A stretch of 64,000 nucleotides of DNA from JANNBN01 sp031430595. Lineage in GTDB: Bacteria; Actinomycetota; Acidimicrobiia; Acidimicrobiales; JANYDT01. The DNA is taken from positions 62,001-126,000 of the forward strand of contig JANPBU010000040.1 of assembly GCA_031430595.1 (NCBI GenBank), read 5' to 3'. This document shows positions 1 to 7,797 of the stretch, in pieces. The notes beneath the pieces were generated by a model, which was given only the letters and a program-made list of their open reading frames with translations, was not told the DNA's origin and did no database searches. How positions within the stretch are numbered: position 1 is the first letter of the stretch; every line of letters begins with the position of its first letter. A program made the translations under genes and the position numbers.

Positions 1-522
1 GGGCGCGTTCACGCCTCCGGGGCGGCTCGAAATAATTCGAGATGAACCCTCGGTGCTTTCGGTACCGGGCGGCGGTGGCCCAGGAAGAACAGTCGCCTCC
101 GTCGCAACCGCAACCGGAACAACCGAAGGGATCGCCGCCGAGTTTGCAACAACCGCTGGAGGTTCGGACGCGGTCACCGACACTTCTTTAACGACCGGAA
201 CAACCTCGGTGATGACCGACGGAGCAACTATGGCCGGAGCAACTGTGGCCGGCGCATCGCTCGCAGGGGTCGCACCAGTTGCTGGCGCGTCTTTCGAAGC
301 TTTCGCAGCCTTCTTCTGGGCCTTTGGCTCTTCCTCTGGCTGCACATCGCGCTTAAGACCCTCGCGCTCAGCCTTTCGGCGCGCCCGATCCGCCTGGGCA
401 TCTTCGATGCTCGACGAGTGGCTTTTCACGCCGATTCCGAGCCCGACACATAGGTCAAGCGTCTCTTTGTTAGTGAGCCCCAGCTCTTTTGCGAGCTCGT
501 GGAGCCTGATCTTGGCGGCCAA
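1..522 (-). CDS. infB: Translation initiation factor IF-2, N-terminal fragment
   Basis: Only the first 174 codons are in the window; the GTPase core lies beyond position 1. The product opens with the IF2-N fold (KIRLHELAKELGLTNKE, then GIGVKSHSS) followed by a charged segment and an Ala/Val/Pro-rich low-complexity stretch, as in actinobacterial IF-2. No in-frame ATG exists here. A TTG at 522 (reading MAAKIRLHEL) with AGGA 11 nt upstream is the best start; another in-frame TTG lies about 27 nt further up. It is last in rimP-nusA-ylxR-infB, the usual order. IF-2 delivers fMet-tRNA to the 30S subunit. Identity is firm; the start is uncertain. Confidence 0.85.
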   Translation of the reverse strand, partial: MAAKIRLHELAKELGLTNKETLDLCVGLGIGVKSHSSSIEDAQADRARRKAEREGLKRDVQPEEEPKAQKKAAKASKDAPATGATPASDAPATVAPAIVAPSVITEVVPVVKEVSVTASEPPAVVANSAAIPSVVPVAVATEATVLPGPPPPGTESTEGSSRIISSRPGGVNAP

Positions 523-642
523 GTTGGAATCGTTCCTTTGGGTCAATGAAGGTTGCAGCTGCGCCCACAGCCGAAGCGCGAGCGCTCTATCATTGCGCGT
601 TTGGCGGGTGCCTGGCGCACGACAGGATGAAAAATCGGTGAG

Positions 643-939
643 TTACACCGATGAAGGGGGGTTTGACAGCGTCGTTCCCGGAAGATTTCGACGACTTTGC
701 AACGCCAATTGGGCGCAGGAAGCAACGAGATCGGTTCGACCAACTTTTAATGTTCGGGCAACCCCAAACGATCGGTCGGCAAGTTCAGCGCACCTGTCGT
801 TGTCGTGAAGCCAAGCGCCACGACCGGGAAGGTTTCGACCAACCACAACCCGCCTTTCAGCGTCGACGGTCAATCGGATCAGGTCAGACGCAGCACTTCG
901 TTGCCGACATCCAACACATGTTCGAACCGGGGAAATCAC
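643..939 (-). CDS. ylxR: YlxR family RNA-binding protein
   Basis: A 98-residue protein carrying the YlxR signature: RTCVGCRQR near the N-terminus, then RLTVDAERRVVVGRNLPGRGAWLH, and a conserved C-terminal half. The open frame runs up into nusA, but homologues begin just before the RTC motif. A GTG at 939 preceded by GGGGA 7 nt upstream is therefore chosen. It sits 25 nt after nusA and just before infB, the standard position in Firmicutes and Actinobacteria. The family binds nucleic acid and has been linked to RNase P modulation and transcription control. The role here is by family only. Confidence 0.85.
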   Translation of the reverse strand: MISPVRTCVGCRQRSAASDLIRLTVDAERRVVVGRNLPGRGAWLHDNDRCAELADRSFGVARTLKVGRTDLVASCAQLALQSRRNLPGTTLSNPPSSV

Positions 940-964
940 CTCGACATCCCCGGGCTTAGCTACA

Positions 965-2191
965 TTACGAGGCCGGGTCACTTTCAACTGGCGGCTGCTC
1001 GACTGCTTGGACCCCAACAACTGCTTCGGCCGGTTCAACTGCTTGGGCCAGTTCAACGGGCGCTAACTCAGACTCAGACTCAGACTCGGTCTCTGGATCG
1101 TCGTGTTCAGCCTTCCACTGCGAAGCGGAAACAGCCTCGCTGCCATCGGCAGGCTGCCAGGTTTGTTCGCCATCAGCGTTAACAACCCATTCGCCTTCGG
1201 CGTAGTCAGATTCCTCTTCGAGAAGCTGCGTTTCACCCTTGATATCGATACGCCACCCGGTTAGGCGCGCAGCAAGTCGAGCGTTCTGCCCTTCTTTGCC
1301 AATCGCCAAACTCAATTGGTTATCAGGAACAATGACCGTTGCGGTCCCGGTGTTTTCGTCGATTCGAACTTCTTTTACCTTCGCCGGACCAAGTGCTTCA
1401 CGAACAAAGTCTTGCGGGTCATGACTAAACGGAACAATGTCGATTTTTTCGCCGCGAAGTTCATTGACAACCATTCGTACCCGGGCGCCTCGAGCACCAA
1501 TACAAGCACCAGCCGCATCGACGTTGGCATCGTTAGACCAGACGGCCACTTTGGTTCGGTGCCCAGCTTCGCGTGCCATGGCCTTGATTTCAACGACGCC
1601 ATCGTTGATTTCAGGAACCTCGAGTTCAAACAGGCGCTTCACCAGCCCCGGATGAGTACGACTCACCACAATCTGAGGACCCTTCGGGCTCTTTTTGACT
1701 TCGACGATGTACGCCTTGAGTCGAGCATTGTGCTCGTAACGTTCCTGCGGAACCTGCTCGGCTTGAGGCAACAGTGCCTCGACGCGTCCGAGGTTGAGCA
1801 AGGTATAGCGATGGTCTTGTTGTTCGATAATGCCCGTCACGATGTCGCCTTCGCGACCCGCGTACTCGACGTATTTCATTTCGCGTTCGACTTCTCGAAT
1901 CCGCTGCAAGATGACCTGCTTGGCCGTCGTTGCAGCAATTCGACCGAATTCCTTCGGAGTATCGTCCCACTCACGAACAACTTCGCCGTCTTCGTTCAGT
2001 TCCTGGGCCAGCACCCACATCTCGCCAGAATCGGGGTCAATCGAGACGACCGCTTCCTCAGCAGAATTAGGAATGCGCTTGTAGGCCGTCACCAGAGCGT
2101 TCGCGAGTGCGTCAAGCAGTGCTTCTTTTGGAACACCCTTTTCACGCTCGATCAGTTCAAGCGCATCCATCAGTTCGGTGTTTAGCTTCAC
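965..2191 (-). CDS. nusA: Transcription termination/antitermination factor NusA
   Basis: 408 residues. An N-terminal RNA polymerase-binding domain (about 1-125, starting MKLNTELMDALELIEREKG) is followed by an S1 domain (GDIVTGIIEQQD, about 130-200). Two KH domains follow, with GxxG loops GACIGARGARVR and LAIGKEGQNARLAARL. The C-terminus is a short acidic tail rich in Glu and Ser, and the E. coli-type AR repeats are absent, as in other actinobacteria. The GTG start overlaps the rimP stop by 4 nt, so translation is coupled. NusA modulates pausing, termination and rRNA antitermination on RNA polymerase. Confidence 0.97.
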   Translation of the reverse strand: MKLNTELMDALELIEREKGVPKEALLDALANALVTAYKRIPNSAEEAVVSIDPDSGEMWVLAQELNEDGEVVREWDDTPKEFGRIAATTAKQVILQRIREVEREMKYVEYAGREGDIVTGIIEQQDHRYTLLNLGRVEALLPQAEQVPQERYEHNARLKAYIVEVKKSPKGPQIVVSRTHPGLVKRLFELEVPEINDGVVEIKAMAREAGHRTKVAVWSNDANVDAAGACIGARGARVRMVVNELRGEKIDIVPFSHDPQDFVREALGPAKVKEVRIDENTGTATVIVPDNQLSLAIGKEGQNARLAARLTGWRIDIKGETQLLEEESDYAEGEWVVNADGEQTWQPADGSEAVSASQWKAEHDDPETESESESELAPVELAQAVEPAEAVVGVQAVEQPPVESDPAS

Positions 2192-2943
2192 GGAGTCACC
2201 TCAGTAGGAATTAGTTGGGGCGGCGCAAGCGCTGCAGGGGCATCAGAAATCTGTTGAACGGTCGACTCGTGGGGCACGAACACTACTTCATCTTCGGTTG
2301 AGAGTGGCTGCTCACTGACGGTTTTCGCAGCAGCCAACAGTGCCTTCGGATGTACAGGTCGCTGCCCCTTAGGCAACGCACCCTTTTTCCGCGGCTCACC
2401 ATTTGCCGTTGGAGGGGCCTCTTCACCCCAACGAAAAACGGTTCGGGCCCGTTCAATCTCGTTGTAGGAAATGGTGCGCCCGGCAATGACAATCACTCCA
2501 GCAGGATCGGTGTCGCAGGATTCGAGGCGACCCTGCACCCGACGTTCACCTGCGGTTCCAGCCACAGTTTTGACGGCGATTTCGGCATCGCGAAACCTCT
2601 CAAAATGAGCAGGTGTACGTAAAGGGCGTTCAAGCCCCGGGCTGGACACTTCCAAGGTGAAGGCCTGCTCGATTGGGTCGTTTGCCTCGATAAGTGCATC
2701 GACCAGTTTGGTGGCCTCGGCAATCCCGTCCAGATCGATTCGCGGGCCCCGCTCGTGCGAACCAAGGTGCTCGACGAGTACCCGGATTACTCCGTCAGGG
2801 GTTCCGAGTGCCTCGACCTCAATATCGACAAGTTCAAGGTGGACTTCTTCGAGTGGCCGAGAAATCAGCGAAATCAGCAACGCTCGCGCCTCTTTTTGGG
2901 CATGTAGTCGGGCCGCGTCAGAACTGATGGATTTTGTTGCCAT
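2188..2943 (-). CDS. rimP: Ribosome maturation factor RimP with long C-terminal tail
   Basis: First gene of the rimP-nusA-ylxR-infB operon. The RimP core (about 15-170) is clear: LELVDIEVEALG, IDLDGIAEATKLVDALIE, FTLEVSSPGLERPLRTP. RimP assists late 30S assembly. The protein is 251 residues, and the last 80 or so form a basic then Pro/Ala-rich tail (RKKGALPKGQRPVHP onward) that is not part of the usual 150-180 residue protein. The ATG at 2943 has GGGAAGG 7 nt upstream. The 4-nt overlap with nusA supports the stop. The function of the tail is unknown. Confidence 0.93.
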   Translation of the reverse strand: MATKSISSDAARLHAQKEARALLISLISRPLEEVHLELVDIEVEALGTPDGVIRVLVEHLGSHERGPRIDLDGIAEATKLVDALIEANDPIEQAFTLEVSSPGLERPLRTPAHFERFRDAEIAVKTVAGTAGERRVQGRLESCDTDPAGVIVIAGRTISYNEIERARTVFRWGEEAPPTANGEPRKKGALPKGQRPVHPKALLAAAKTVSEQPLSTEDEVVFVPHESTVQQISDAPAALAPPQLIPTEVTP

Positions 2944-2986
2944 GACGATGCCTTCCCGTTAAGCAAATCTGATTCAGAGTGAACGA

Positions 2987-3012
2987 AAGGCGTGGGCAGA
3001 AGCCCACGCCTT
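2987..3012 (-). terminator. Terminator hairpin downstream of whiB
   Basis: Perfect 11-bp stem AAGGCGTGGGC with loop AGAA, read on either strand. On the minus strand it follows the whiB stop by about 95 nt and is followed by TTTCGTT, a weak T-tract. It separates whiB from the downstream rimP operon. Confidence 0.65.
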
Positions 3013-3105
3013 CAGACCCACAGATCAAAAGCGATGAAGATATGAGTGTAGCCCGCCCAGACTCCCTGTCAGGCACCGGACCCCGGCAGGAAACCAGACG
3101 GCCGG

Positions 3106-3477
3106 TCAGGCAGCGACAGCAGCTTTTCGTGCCGCGGCCTGTCGACGCCGACGAATACTTCGACGCTCTTCAGGTGTGCACCCACCCCACACCCCATCGA
3201 GTTGACGGGTTCGAATGGCAAATTCGAGACAGTTTTGGCGAACGGGGCACGCCGCACAGATCGCTTTCGCCGCCGAAATCTGTGGAACTACGTCGTCTTC
3301 TGACTCCGGGTCAGGGAAAAACATGTTGGTATCGAAGTCAGAGCAGGCTGCGTCAGTTCTCCATTTATCAACATCCCATTTGACGGGAGTCGTCGATACG
3401 TTGATCACGGTCGGCGCGATCGACGTGAACATGCTTCGGGTTTCGCTTCGGTCTTCGATTGTCATTTGGTTTGTCAT
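3106..3477 (-). CDS. WhiB family [4Fe-4S] transcriptional regulator
   Basis: 123 residues with the WhiB signature: Cys45, then Cys74-x2-Cys77-x5-Cys83 to hold a 4Fe-4S cluster, the GVWGG turn at 95-99, and a basic C-terminus (RRSIRRRRQAAARK) for DNA contact. WhiB proteins bind region 4 of the principal sigma factor and respond to redox state or NO. The ATG at 3477 is preceded by GGAGGA 11 nt upstream; an internal Met at residue 5 is possible. It is transcribed alone and ends at the hairpin at 2987-3012. Which WhiB class it belongs to (WhiB1/2-like) cannot be settled by eye. Confidence 0.93.
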   Translation of the reverse strand: MTNQMTIEDRSETRSMFTSIAPTVINVSTTPVKWDVDKWRTDAACSDFDTNMFFPDPESEDDVVPQISAAKAICAACPVRQNCLEFAIRTRQLDGVWGGCTPEERRSIRRRRQAAARKAAVAA

Positions 3478-3616
3478 GAGAATTCAGATCCTCCAGGGGG
3501 TAGCAACCAGTTGAACAACAACTAGTCAAGTTCACTCAACACCATCAAGCGACAAAAGGATTCCCTCTTAACAAAATCCTGACATCTGTCACCTTGGCGA
3601 AAATTCGATATACGAC

Positions 3617-3648
3617 CATCGTCTTCATGAACGCATGAGAAGACGATG
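3617..3648. repeat. Inverted repeat between TetR gene and whiB
   Basis: CATCGTCTTC (3617-3626) and its reverse complement (3639-3648) form a 10-bp stem with a 12-nt loop that contains a further ATG/CAT pairing. It lies 61 nt after the TetR stop and 140 nt upstream of whiB. There is no T-tract on either side. It could be a weak terminator for the TetR gene or an operator for whiB. The rest of 3478-3708 shows only the whiB Shine-Dalgarno. Confidence 0.45.
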
Positions 3649-3708
3649 AGACACTATTCAGCGGTCTTACGGGTAATTCTGACCAAGTTCGCAGACGCAC
3701 TCACCCGG

Positions 3709-4362
3709 TCAAACAACCATTCCGTGTTTGAAAAGCGAAAACATAGTCGATAGCTGCAACTCAACCGGGGGCCAAGGAAGATCTGGCTCGGCGATTCTCA
3801 GCGACACGATCCCGTGCAGCGTGGTCCACAACATGAGTGCGAGCATCCATGGGTCTTGTCGGGTCAAGCACCCGAGTTCCATGGCCGACTCGACCGCTTC
3901 AACCAGTCGAACTAGCCCCGACATCGATTCGCCCCTGTCATCGAAACTTGGGACGTGATCTGCATCGTGGTGCGCAATATGCGGAGACATCAACAGCACC
4001 CGGTACTGCGCCGGATTTCCAAGGGCAAAATCCGCATAGGCCCGAGCAAGTACGTGAATGCGCTCAATCGGATCACTAACGCCAGCCAGACGGGCCTCAA
4101 ACAGCACGCTGAGTCGTTCAAAGCCCCGAACACAGACTGCCCGGATGAGTTCGTCTTTGTCAGGAAAGTGCCGGTAGATCGACGGGGCGGTTACACCAAC
4201 GCGCTGTCCGATGGCACGAATCGCCACCGAATCGGCATCGGCGGTTTCGAACAAAAGCACCTCGGCAACATCGAGAATCTCGTCTCGTAGACCGCCACCG
4301 TGACCCCGCCGAGATCTGACGCGCCGCGGCGTCTGCTCGGCGACATCGTTCGTATTACTCAT
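3709..4362 (-). CDS. TetR family transcriptional regulator
   Basis: 217 residues. An Arg-rich leader is followed by the TetR helix-turn-helix (about 27-72: RDEILDVAEVLLFETADADSV, then VGVTAPSIYRHFPDKDELI). The ligand domain resembles the WHG/TetR_C_33 type (FALGNPAQYRVLLMSP, LWTTLHGIVSLR). It is divergent from the mycothione reductase gene and so may control it or the small ORF in between; this is inference. A TAACCT box at 4370-4375 lies 7 nt before the ATG, so the gene may also have its own leaderless promoter. Confidence 0.92.
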   Translation of the reverse strand: MSNTNDVAEQTPRRVRSRRGHGGGLRDEILDVAEVLLFETADADSVAIRAIGQRVGVTAPSIYRHFPDKDELIRAVCVRGFERLSVLFEARLAGVSDPIERIHVLARAYADFALGNPAQYRVLLMSPHIAHHDADHVPSFDDRGESMSGLVRLVEAVESAMELGCLTRQDPWMLALMLWTTLHGIVSLRIAEPDLPWPPVELQLSTMFSLFKHGMVV

Positions 4363-4372
4363 TACCGCAAGG

Positions 4373-4606
4373 TTACCGGTTGACCACCGAAGCGCGGGTT
4401 GATGGTGCGCCCGCGCTCATTGATGAAGCACCTAGGCCGCGATCGAGCCAAAGAGAAATGTCGGAAATCACACGGTGCTGGAAGCGATTTCGGCGAAACA
4501 ATCGCCCTTTGCTGGCGCGGGGTTCTTTACTCGAAACGTAAAAATGGGGGCCTTCGAGTAGCGGATGTTGGTAGGCCGCCGCGGGTACAAGTGAAGTTGG
4601 GAACAT
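4373..4606 (-). CDS. Possible small protein upstream of the TetR gene
   Basis: A 77-codon frame starting with ATG at 4606, with a good Shine-Dalgarno (AAGGTGG, 5 nt spacing), ending 10 nt before the TetR ATG. The product (MFPTSLVPAAAYQHPLLEG...) is basic in the middle and Ser/Ala-rich at the end. I do not recognise a family. For it: the ribosome-binding site and the same direction as TetR. Against it: a longer overlapping frame exists on the other strand, and TetR has its own -10-like box inside the stop region. If it is not coding, 4363-4714 is a 350-nt divergent promoter region. Confidence 0.35.
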   Translation of the reverse strand: MFPTSLVPAAAYQHPLLEGPHFYVSSKEPRASKGRLFRRNRFQHRVISDISLWLDRGLGASSMSAGAPSTRASVVNR

Positions 4607-4640
4607 GGAAACCACCTTTCGGAACATCGCTACTTTAACT

Positions 4641-4669
4641 TTGTTATCTCAACATTGATAGTGTAACAA
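4641..4669. promoter_or_regulatory. Candidate operator in the TetR/mtr divergent region
   Basis: Inverted repeat with arms TTGTTA (4641-4646) and TAACAA (4664-4669) around an A/T-rich centre. It lies about 35 nt upstream of the mtr -10 box and just upstream of the leftward transcript, where a repressor could block both. Arm length is only 6 bp, so it may be chance. Confidence 0.35.
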
Positions 4670-4702
4670 TGGTCACATTCACAAAAGGGGTGGCCAACCG
4701 CA

Positions 4703-4708
4703 TATGGT
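4703..4708 (+). promoter_or_regulatory. -10 box of leaderless mtr promoter
   Basis: TATGGT followed by 6 nt and then the ATG of mtr at 4715, the spacing of leaderless actinobacterial transcripts. No Shine-Dalgarno precedes that ATG. The ATG inside the box itself is followed by a stop after three codons. Confidence 0.6.
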
Positions 4709-4714
4709 CGTGCA

Positions 4715-6157
4715 ATGACCTCGCCTGCACCCACCTGGACTTACGCTCCCCATCCGTCACCCCAGCCAGGTGACCAGCACTTCGATCTCATCATCATCGG
4801 AACCGGCTCAGGCAATTCGTTAATCGGCGAGGCCATGGACTCGTGGCGAATTGCCATCATCGAAGAAGGGGTGTTTGGCGGGACATGTTTGAACCGGGGC
4901 TGCATTCCCACCAAGATGTTTGTATATGCAGCCGATGTAGCTGAAACCGTTCGTCACGCTCATCACCTCGGGGTCGACGCCCACGTCGAGAACATTCGCT
5001 GGACCGACATTCGCGACCGGGTCTTTGAACGTATTGATCCAATAGCGGCGGGTGGACGTGACTACCGGTCGAACCGCTGCCCAAACATCACGGTATTCGA
5101 CGGACGGGGAGCATTTACCGGCGATCGAAGCGTTTCCGTCGAATATTCAGATGGTCGCGCACCAACTTCGATTTCTGGTGACCGAGTGGTGGTCGCCGTT
5201 GGCGCAAGCCCTCACCATCCCGAAATCGAAGGACTTAACGAGGTCAAGTTCTACACATCGGACGATGTCATGCGCGTCGATGCTGTTCCGAGGCGACTCG
5301 TCATCGTCGGCGGCGGATTCATCGCTTCGGAATTTGCTCACGTGTTCGCATCGCTCGGGTCTGAAGTGACGATGGTTGTTCGGGGTTCGGCGCTATTGCG
5401 TGACCACGACAGCGACGTTTCCTCGCGTTTCACCGAACAAATGGCTTCGCGTTCGGCGATCGATGTTCGACTCTCAACAACGCCGGTCAACATCACACCT
5501 TCTGGCACTGACGGCGAATTCAACATGGCGCTTTCAGACGGCACCACGATTGCCGGTGACGTGTTGCTCATCGCCACCGGACGAATTCCAAATTCAGAAG
5601 GCGTTGCGGCGAAGGTCGGCGGCTGCGAACTTCATCCCGATGGACGAATTGTTGTCGACGCACAGCAACAAACAACAGCGCTTGGTGTGTGGGCGCTTGG
5701 CGATGTGAGTTCACCGTACCAACTCAAACATGTCGCCAACCACGAAGCTCGCGTAGTGAAAGCGCACTTACTTGATTCAACGTCAACACTGACAACCGAC
5801 CATCGGTTCGTTCCGCATGCCGTCTTCAGCCGACCGCAGGTTGCCGTCGTTGGCCTGAGCGAGGCTAAGGCCCGTGCAGCCGGTATAAACATTATGGTCA
5901 AAGTGCAAATGTACGGAGACGTTGCTTACGGTTGGGCAATGGAAGACACGTCGGGCTTCTGTAAACTTATTGCCGACCGCAGTACCCGCAAACTCGTAGG
6001 TGCACATGTTATGGGACCACACGCGGCGAGTATTATTCAGTCGCTTATTCAAGGGATGAGCTTTGGGCAAACGATCGACGAGATGGCACACGGCCAGTAC
6101 TACATCCACCCAGCGCTACCGGAAGTGATTGAGAACGCCTTACTCGGCCTGGTCTAA
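4715..6157 (+). CDS. mtr: Mycothione reductase
   Basis: 480-residue flavoprotein disulfide reductase that uses NADPH to reduce mycothiol disulfide, so the cell makes mycothiol. Seen in order: FAD-binding LIIIGTGSGN near 25, redox-active disulfide TCLNRGCIPTKM near 60, NADPH-binding VIVGGGFIASEFAHV near 190, second FAD motif WALGDVSS, and the C-terminal interface HPALPEVIENALLGL with the His-Glu pair. CLNxGCIPTKMFVYAA distinguishes Mtr from glutathione reductase and lipoamide dehydrogenase. It appears monocistronic, from a leaderless promoter, and is divergent from a TetR gene. Confidence 0.93.
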   Translation: MTSPAPTWTYAPHPSPQPGDQHFDLIIIGTGSGNSLIGEAMDSWRIAIIEEGVFGGTCLNRGCIPTKMFVYAADVAETVRHAHHLGVDAHVENIRWTDIRDRVFERIDPIAAGGRDYRSNRCPNITVFDGRGAFTGDRSVSVEYSDGRAPTSISGDRVVVAVGASPHHPEIEGLNEVKFYTSDDVMRVDAVPRRLVIVGGGFIASEFAHVFASLGSEVTMVVRGSALLRDHDSDVSSRFTEQMASRSAIDVRLSTTPVNITPSGTDGEFNMALSDGTTIAGDVLLIATGRIPNSEGVAAKVGGCELHPDGRIVVDAQQQTTALGVWALGDVSSPYQLKHVANHEARVVKAHLLDSTSTLTTDHRFVPHAVFSRPQVAVVGLSEAKARAAGINIMVKVQMYGDVAYGWAMEDTSGFCKLIADRSTRKLVGAHVMGPHAASIIQSLIQGMSFGQTIDEMAHGQYYIHPALPEVIENALLGLV

Positions 6158-6185
6158 CCGCTGAGTTAAGCGGGTATCGCCCGGT

Positions 6186-6335
6186 TTAGCGCGTATCGCG
6201 GTGTTCACCCTCAACAACGTCAGCGTGTTTAGAGTGGTCACTGCGAATATGGTCGACAACTTCAGCAGAGTACAGAAACCGGAGTTCACAGTATGGGCAC
6301 TGATGAACTGATGACACGTCATCGAACAGCCCCAC
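6186..6335 (-). CDS. C2H2-type zinc-finger microprotein behind ispG
   Basis: A 49-codon frame starting GTG at 6335. It reads HQCPYCELRFLYSAEVVDHI then RSDHSKHAD, giving Cys-x2-Cys-x12-His-x4-His with the expected Phe between the pairs, i.e. a single C2H2-like zinc finger. It lies in the same frame as ispG: after the ispG TAA there is one codon (CCA) and then the GTG, so it could be made by re-initiation or stop-codon read-through. The Shine-Dalgarno is poor. Small single-finger proteins of this type exist in actinobacteria, but I know no role. The rest of 6158-6338 holds only short hairpins. Confidence 0.6.
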   Translation of the reverse strand: MGLFDDVSSVHQCPYCELRFLYSAEVVDHIRSDHSKHADVVEGEHRDTR

Positions 6336-6338
6336 TGG

Positions 6339-7580
6339 TTAACCGTTCACCGTTTTTTTGATTAGGTCAATCTTGACGTTCGAGTGATTTGCATCGTCAC
6401 CCTGTTCCCCCAACAAAAGCTGACGGTCTTTTTCGGCTTCAGCCGCAGCACCCTTGTCGGCCTGAGCCAACACTCGCTCGATGCCTTCCTTTGCGATGAT
6501 CTTTGCCATTTCGACCAGTGCGCTTACCATCTCGTCTTCGGGAACCACGCGGACCACTTCGCCCTTTACAAAAAGGTGTCCGCGCTTACGACCTGCAGCG
6601 ATCCCGAGGTCGGCCGAGGCCGCTTCACCTGGCCCATTCACGACACATCCCATGACAGCCACCTGAATCGGAACGTTAAGTTCACGTAGCGCTTCTTGTG
6701 CCTCGCCTGCAACCTTTATGACATCGATTTCTGCTCGTCCGCATGAAGGACACGCTATGAGATCAAGACCGGTTCGTTCGCGAAGCCCAAGCGACTCAAG
6801 CAGTTGGCGTCCGGCATGAGCCTCTTCCACCGGGTCGGCAGTCAACGAGAAACGGATCGTGTCACCGATACCTTCGGCGAGCAAGGTTGCGATTCCGGCG
6901 GTGGCCTTTACCAAACCCCCAGGAAGCGGGCCGGCTTCGGTAACGCCAAGATGAAGCGGGTAATCGACTAGCTCAGAAAGCATTCGGTATGACTCAATCA
7001 TGAGTGCCGGGTTTGAAGCCTTCACCGAAATCTTGACGTCGTGGAAATCTTCTTCAGCAAAGTATGCGAGTTCGCGTTGTGCCGAGGCCACGAGACCCTC
7101 AGGAGTTTGGCCGTACTTGGCCTCGATATCCGGGTCAAGTGAACCACCGTTCACCCCAATTCGGATGGGAACCTGTCGATCTTTAGCCTCACGCACCACT
7201 GTTCGAATGTGTTCGGGCTTACGTATGTTTCCGGGGTTCAACCGAAGGCACTGAACACCGGCTTCGAGAGCTGCGAGTGCCAGCTTGTATTGGAAATGAA
7301 TGTCGGCAACGATCGGCACCGGCGACCGAGGAATAATTTGCGCAAGCCCCTCCGCTGCAGCGAGGTCGTTACACGTGCATCGCACGATGTCACAGCCATT
7401 AGCAGCCAAGGCGTAAATCTGGGCAAGGGTCGCCTCGACATCACCCGTTTTGGTGGTGGTCATCGACTGAACGGAGATTCGGGCGTCTCCGCCAACGGCC
7501 ACTTTTCCAACGTTGATTCGGCGCGTAACCCGTCGGGGCCGACGAAGCCCGGTAAATGCTGGTGTCATGCCTTTGAGCAT
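6339..7580 (-). CDS. ispG: 4-hydroxy-3-methylbut-2-enyl diphosphate synthase (flavodoxin)
   Basis: 413 residues. IspG reductively opens MEcPP to HMBPP in the MEP isoprenoid pathway with a 4Fe-4S cluster. The TIM-barrel part shows VGGDARISVQSMTTT, VPIVADIHF and CLRLNPGNI. The cluster part has CPSCGRAEID and MGCVVNGPGEA, giving three Cys plus the conserved Glu. The C-terminal 30 residues are a charged tail. It is the third gene after dxr and rseP, so two MEP-pathway enzymes share this operon. A long hairpin lies between rseP and ispG. The start may be Met1 or Met5. Confidence 0.96.
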   Translation of the reverse strand: MLKGMTPAFTGLRRPRRVTRRINVGKVAVGGDARISVQSMTTTKTGDVEATLAQIYALAANGCDIVRCTCNDLAAAEGLAQIIPRSPVPIVADIHFQYKLALAALEAGVQCLRLNPGNIRKPEHIRTVVREAKDRQVPIRIGVNGGSLDPDIEAKYGQTPEGLVASAQRELAYFAEEDFHDVKISVKASNPALMIESYRMLSELVDYPLHLGVTEAGPLPGGLVKATAGIATLLAEGIGDTIRFSLTADPVEEAHAGRQLLESLGLRERTGLDLIACPSCGRAEIDVIKVAGEAQEALRELNVPIQVAVMGCVVNGPGEAASADLGIAAGRKRGHLFVKGEVVRVVPEDEMVSALVEMAKIIAKEGIERVLAQADKGAAAEAEKDRQLLLGEQGDDANHSNVKIDLIKKTVNG

Positions 7581-7674
7581 CGCGCAACTAAACGCTCAAC
7601 CCACACATCTCGCAGTGCTTTCTGACGCCTCGCCACGCCCAAAGCCCCACAAAACCCCAGCCCTCAGGCCTCCC

Positions 7675-7744
7675 CACGCCCAAAACCCCCAAAACGGGGG
7701 GTTGTTTGCAAGTTTTCGGGGTCTTCTTGGGGGTTTTGGGCGTG
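7675..7744. repeat. Long G/C-tract inverted repeat between rseP and ispG
   Basis: Perfect 18-bp arms: 7675-7692 (CACGCCCAAAACCCCCAA) and 7727-7744, separated by 34 nt. With one mismatch the stem extends into flanking CCCC/GGGG tracts. A partial direct copy of the left arm (CCACGCCCAAA then CCCC) lies at about 7633-7643. The right part also carries four G-runs on the plus strand (about 7718-7750), a possible quadruplex. It fills most of the 217-nt gap between rseP and ispG, both on the minus strand. It could attenuate or protect the transcript. Confidence 0.75.
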
Positions 7745-7797
7745 AGGGGGTAGCGATCTCGCCCGAAAGGTCGAACTCAGAAAAGACGCCGGTCGAA

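Noticed and set aside
37..808. 251-codon plus-strand frame over infB and ylxR
   Set aside because: Ser/Ala/Thr-rich antisense of the low-complexity IF-2 N-terminus.
1316..2185. 289-codon plus-strand frame opposite nusA
   Set aside because: Fully antisense to a certain nusA with no family features; a codon-bias shadow.
2987..3012. Hairpin as a riboswitch for the rimP operon
   Set aside because: Simple 11-bp stem with 4-nt loop after whiB fits a terminator better; no conserved riboswitch core is seen.
4399..4638. 79-codon plus-strand frame upstream of mtr
   Set aside because: No ribosome site or recognisable features; overlaps a minus-strand frame that has a better start.
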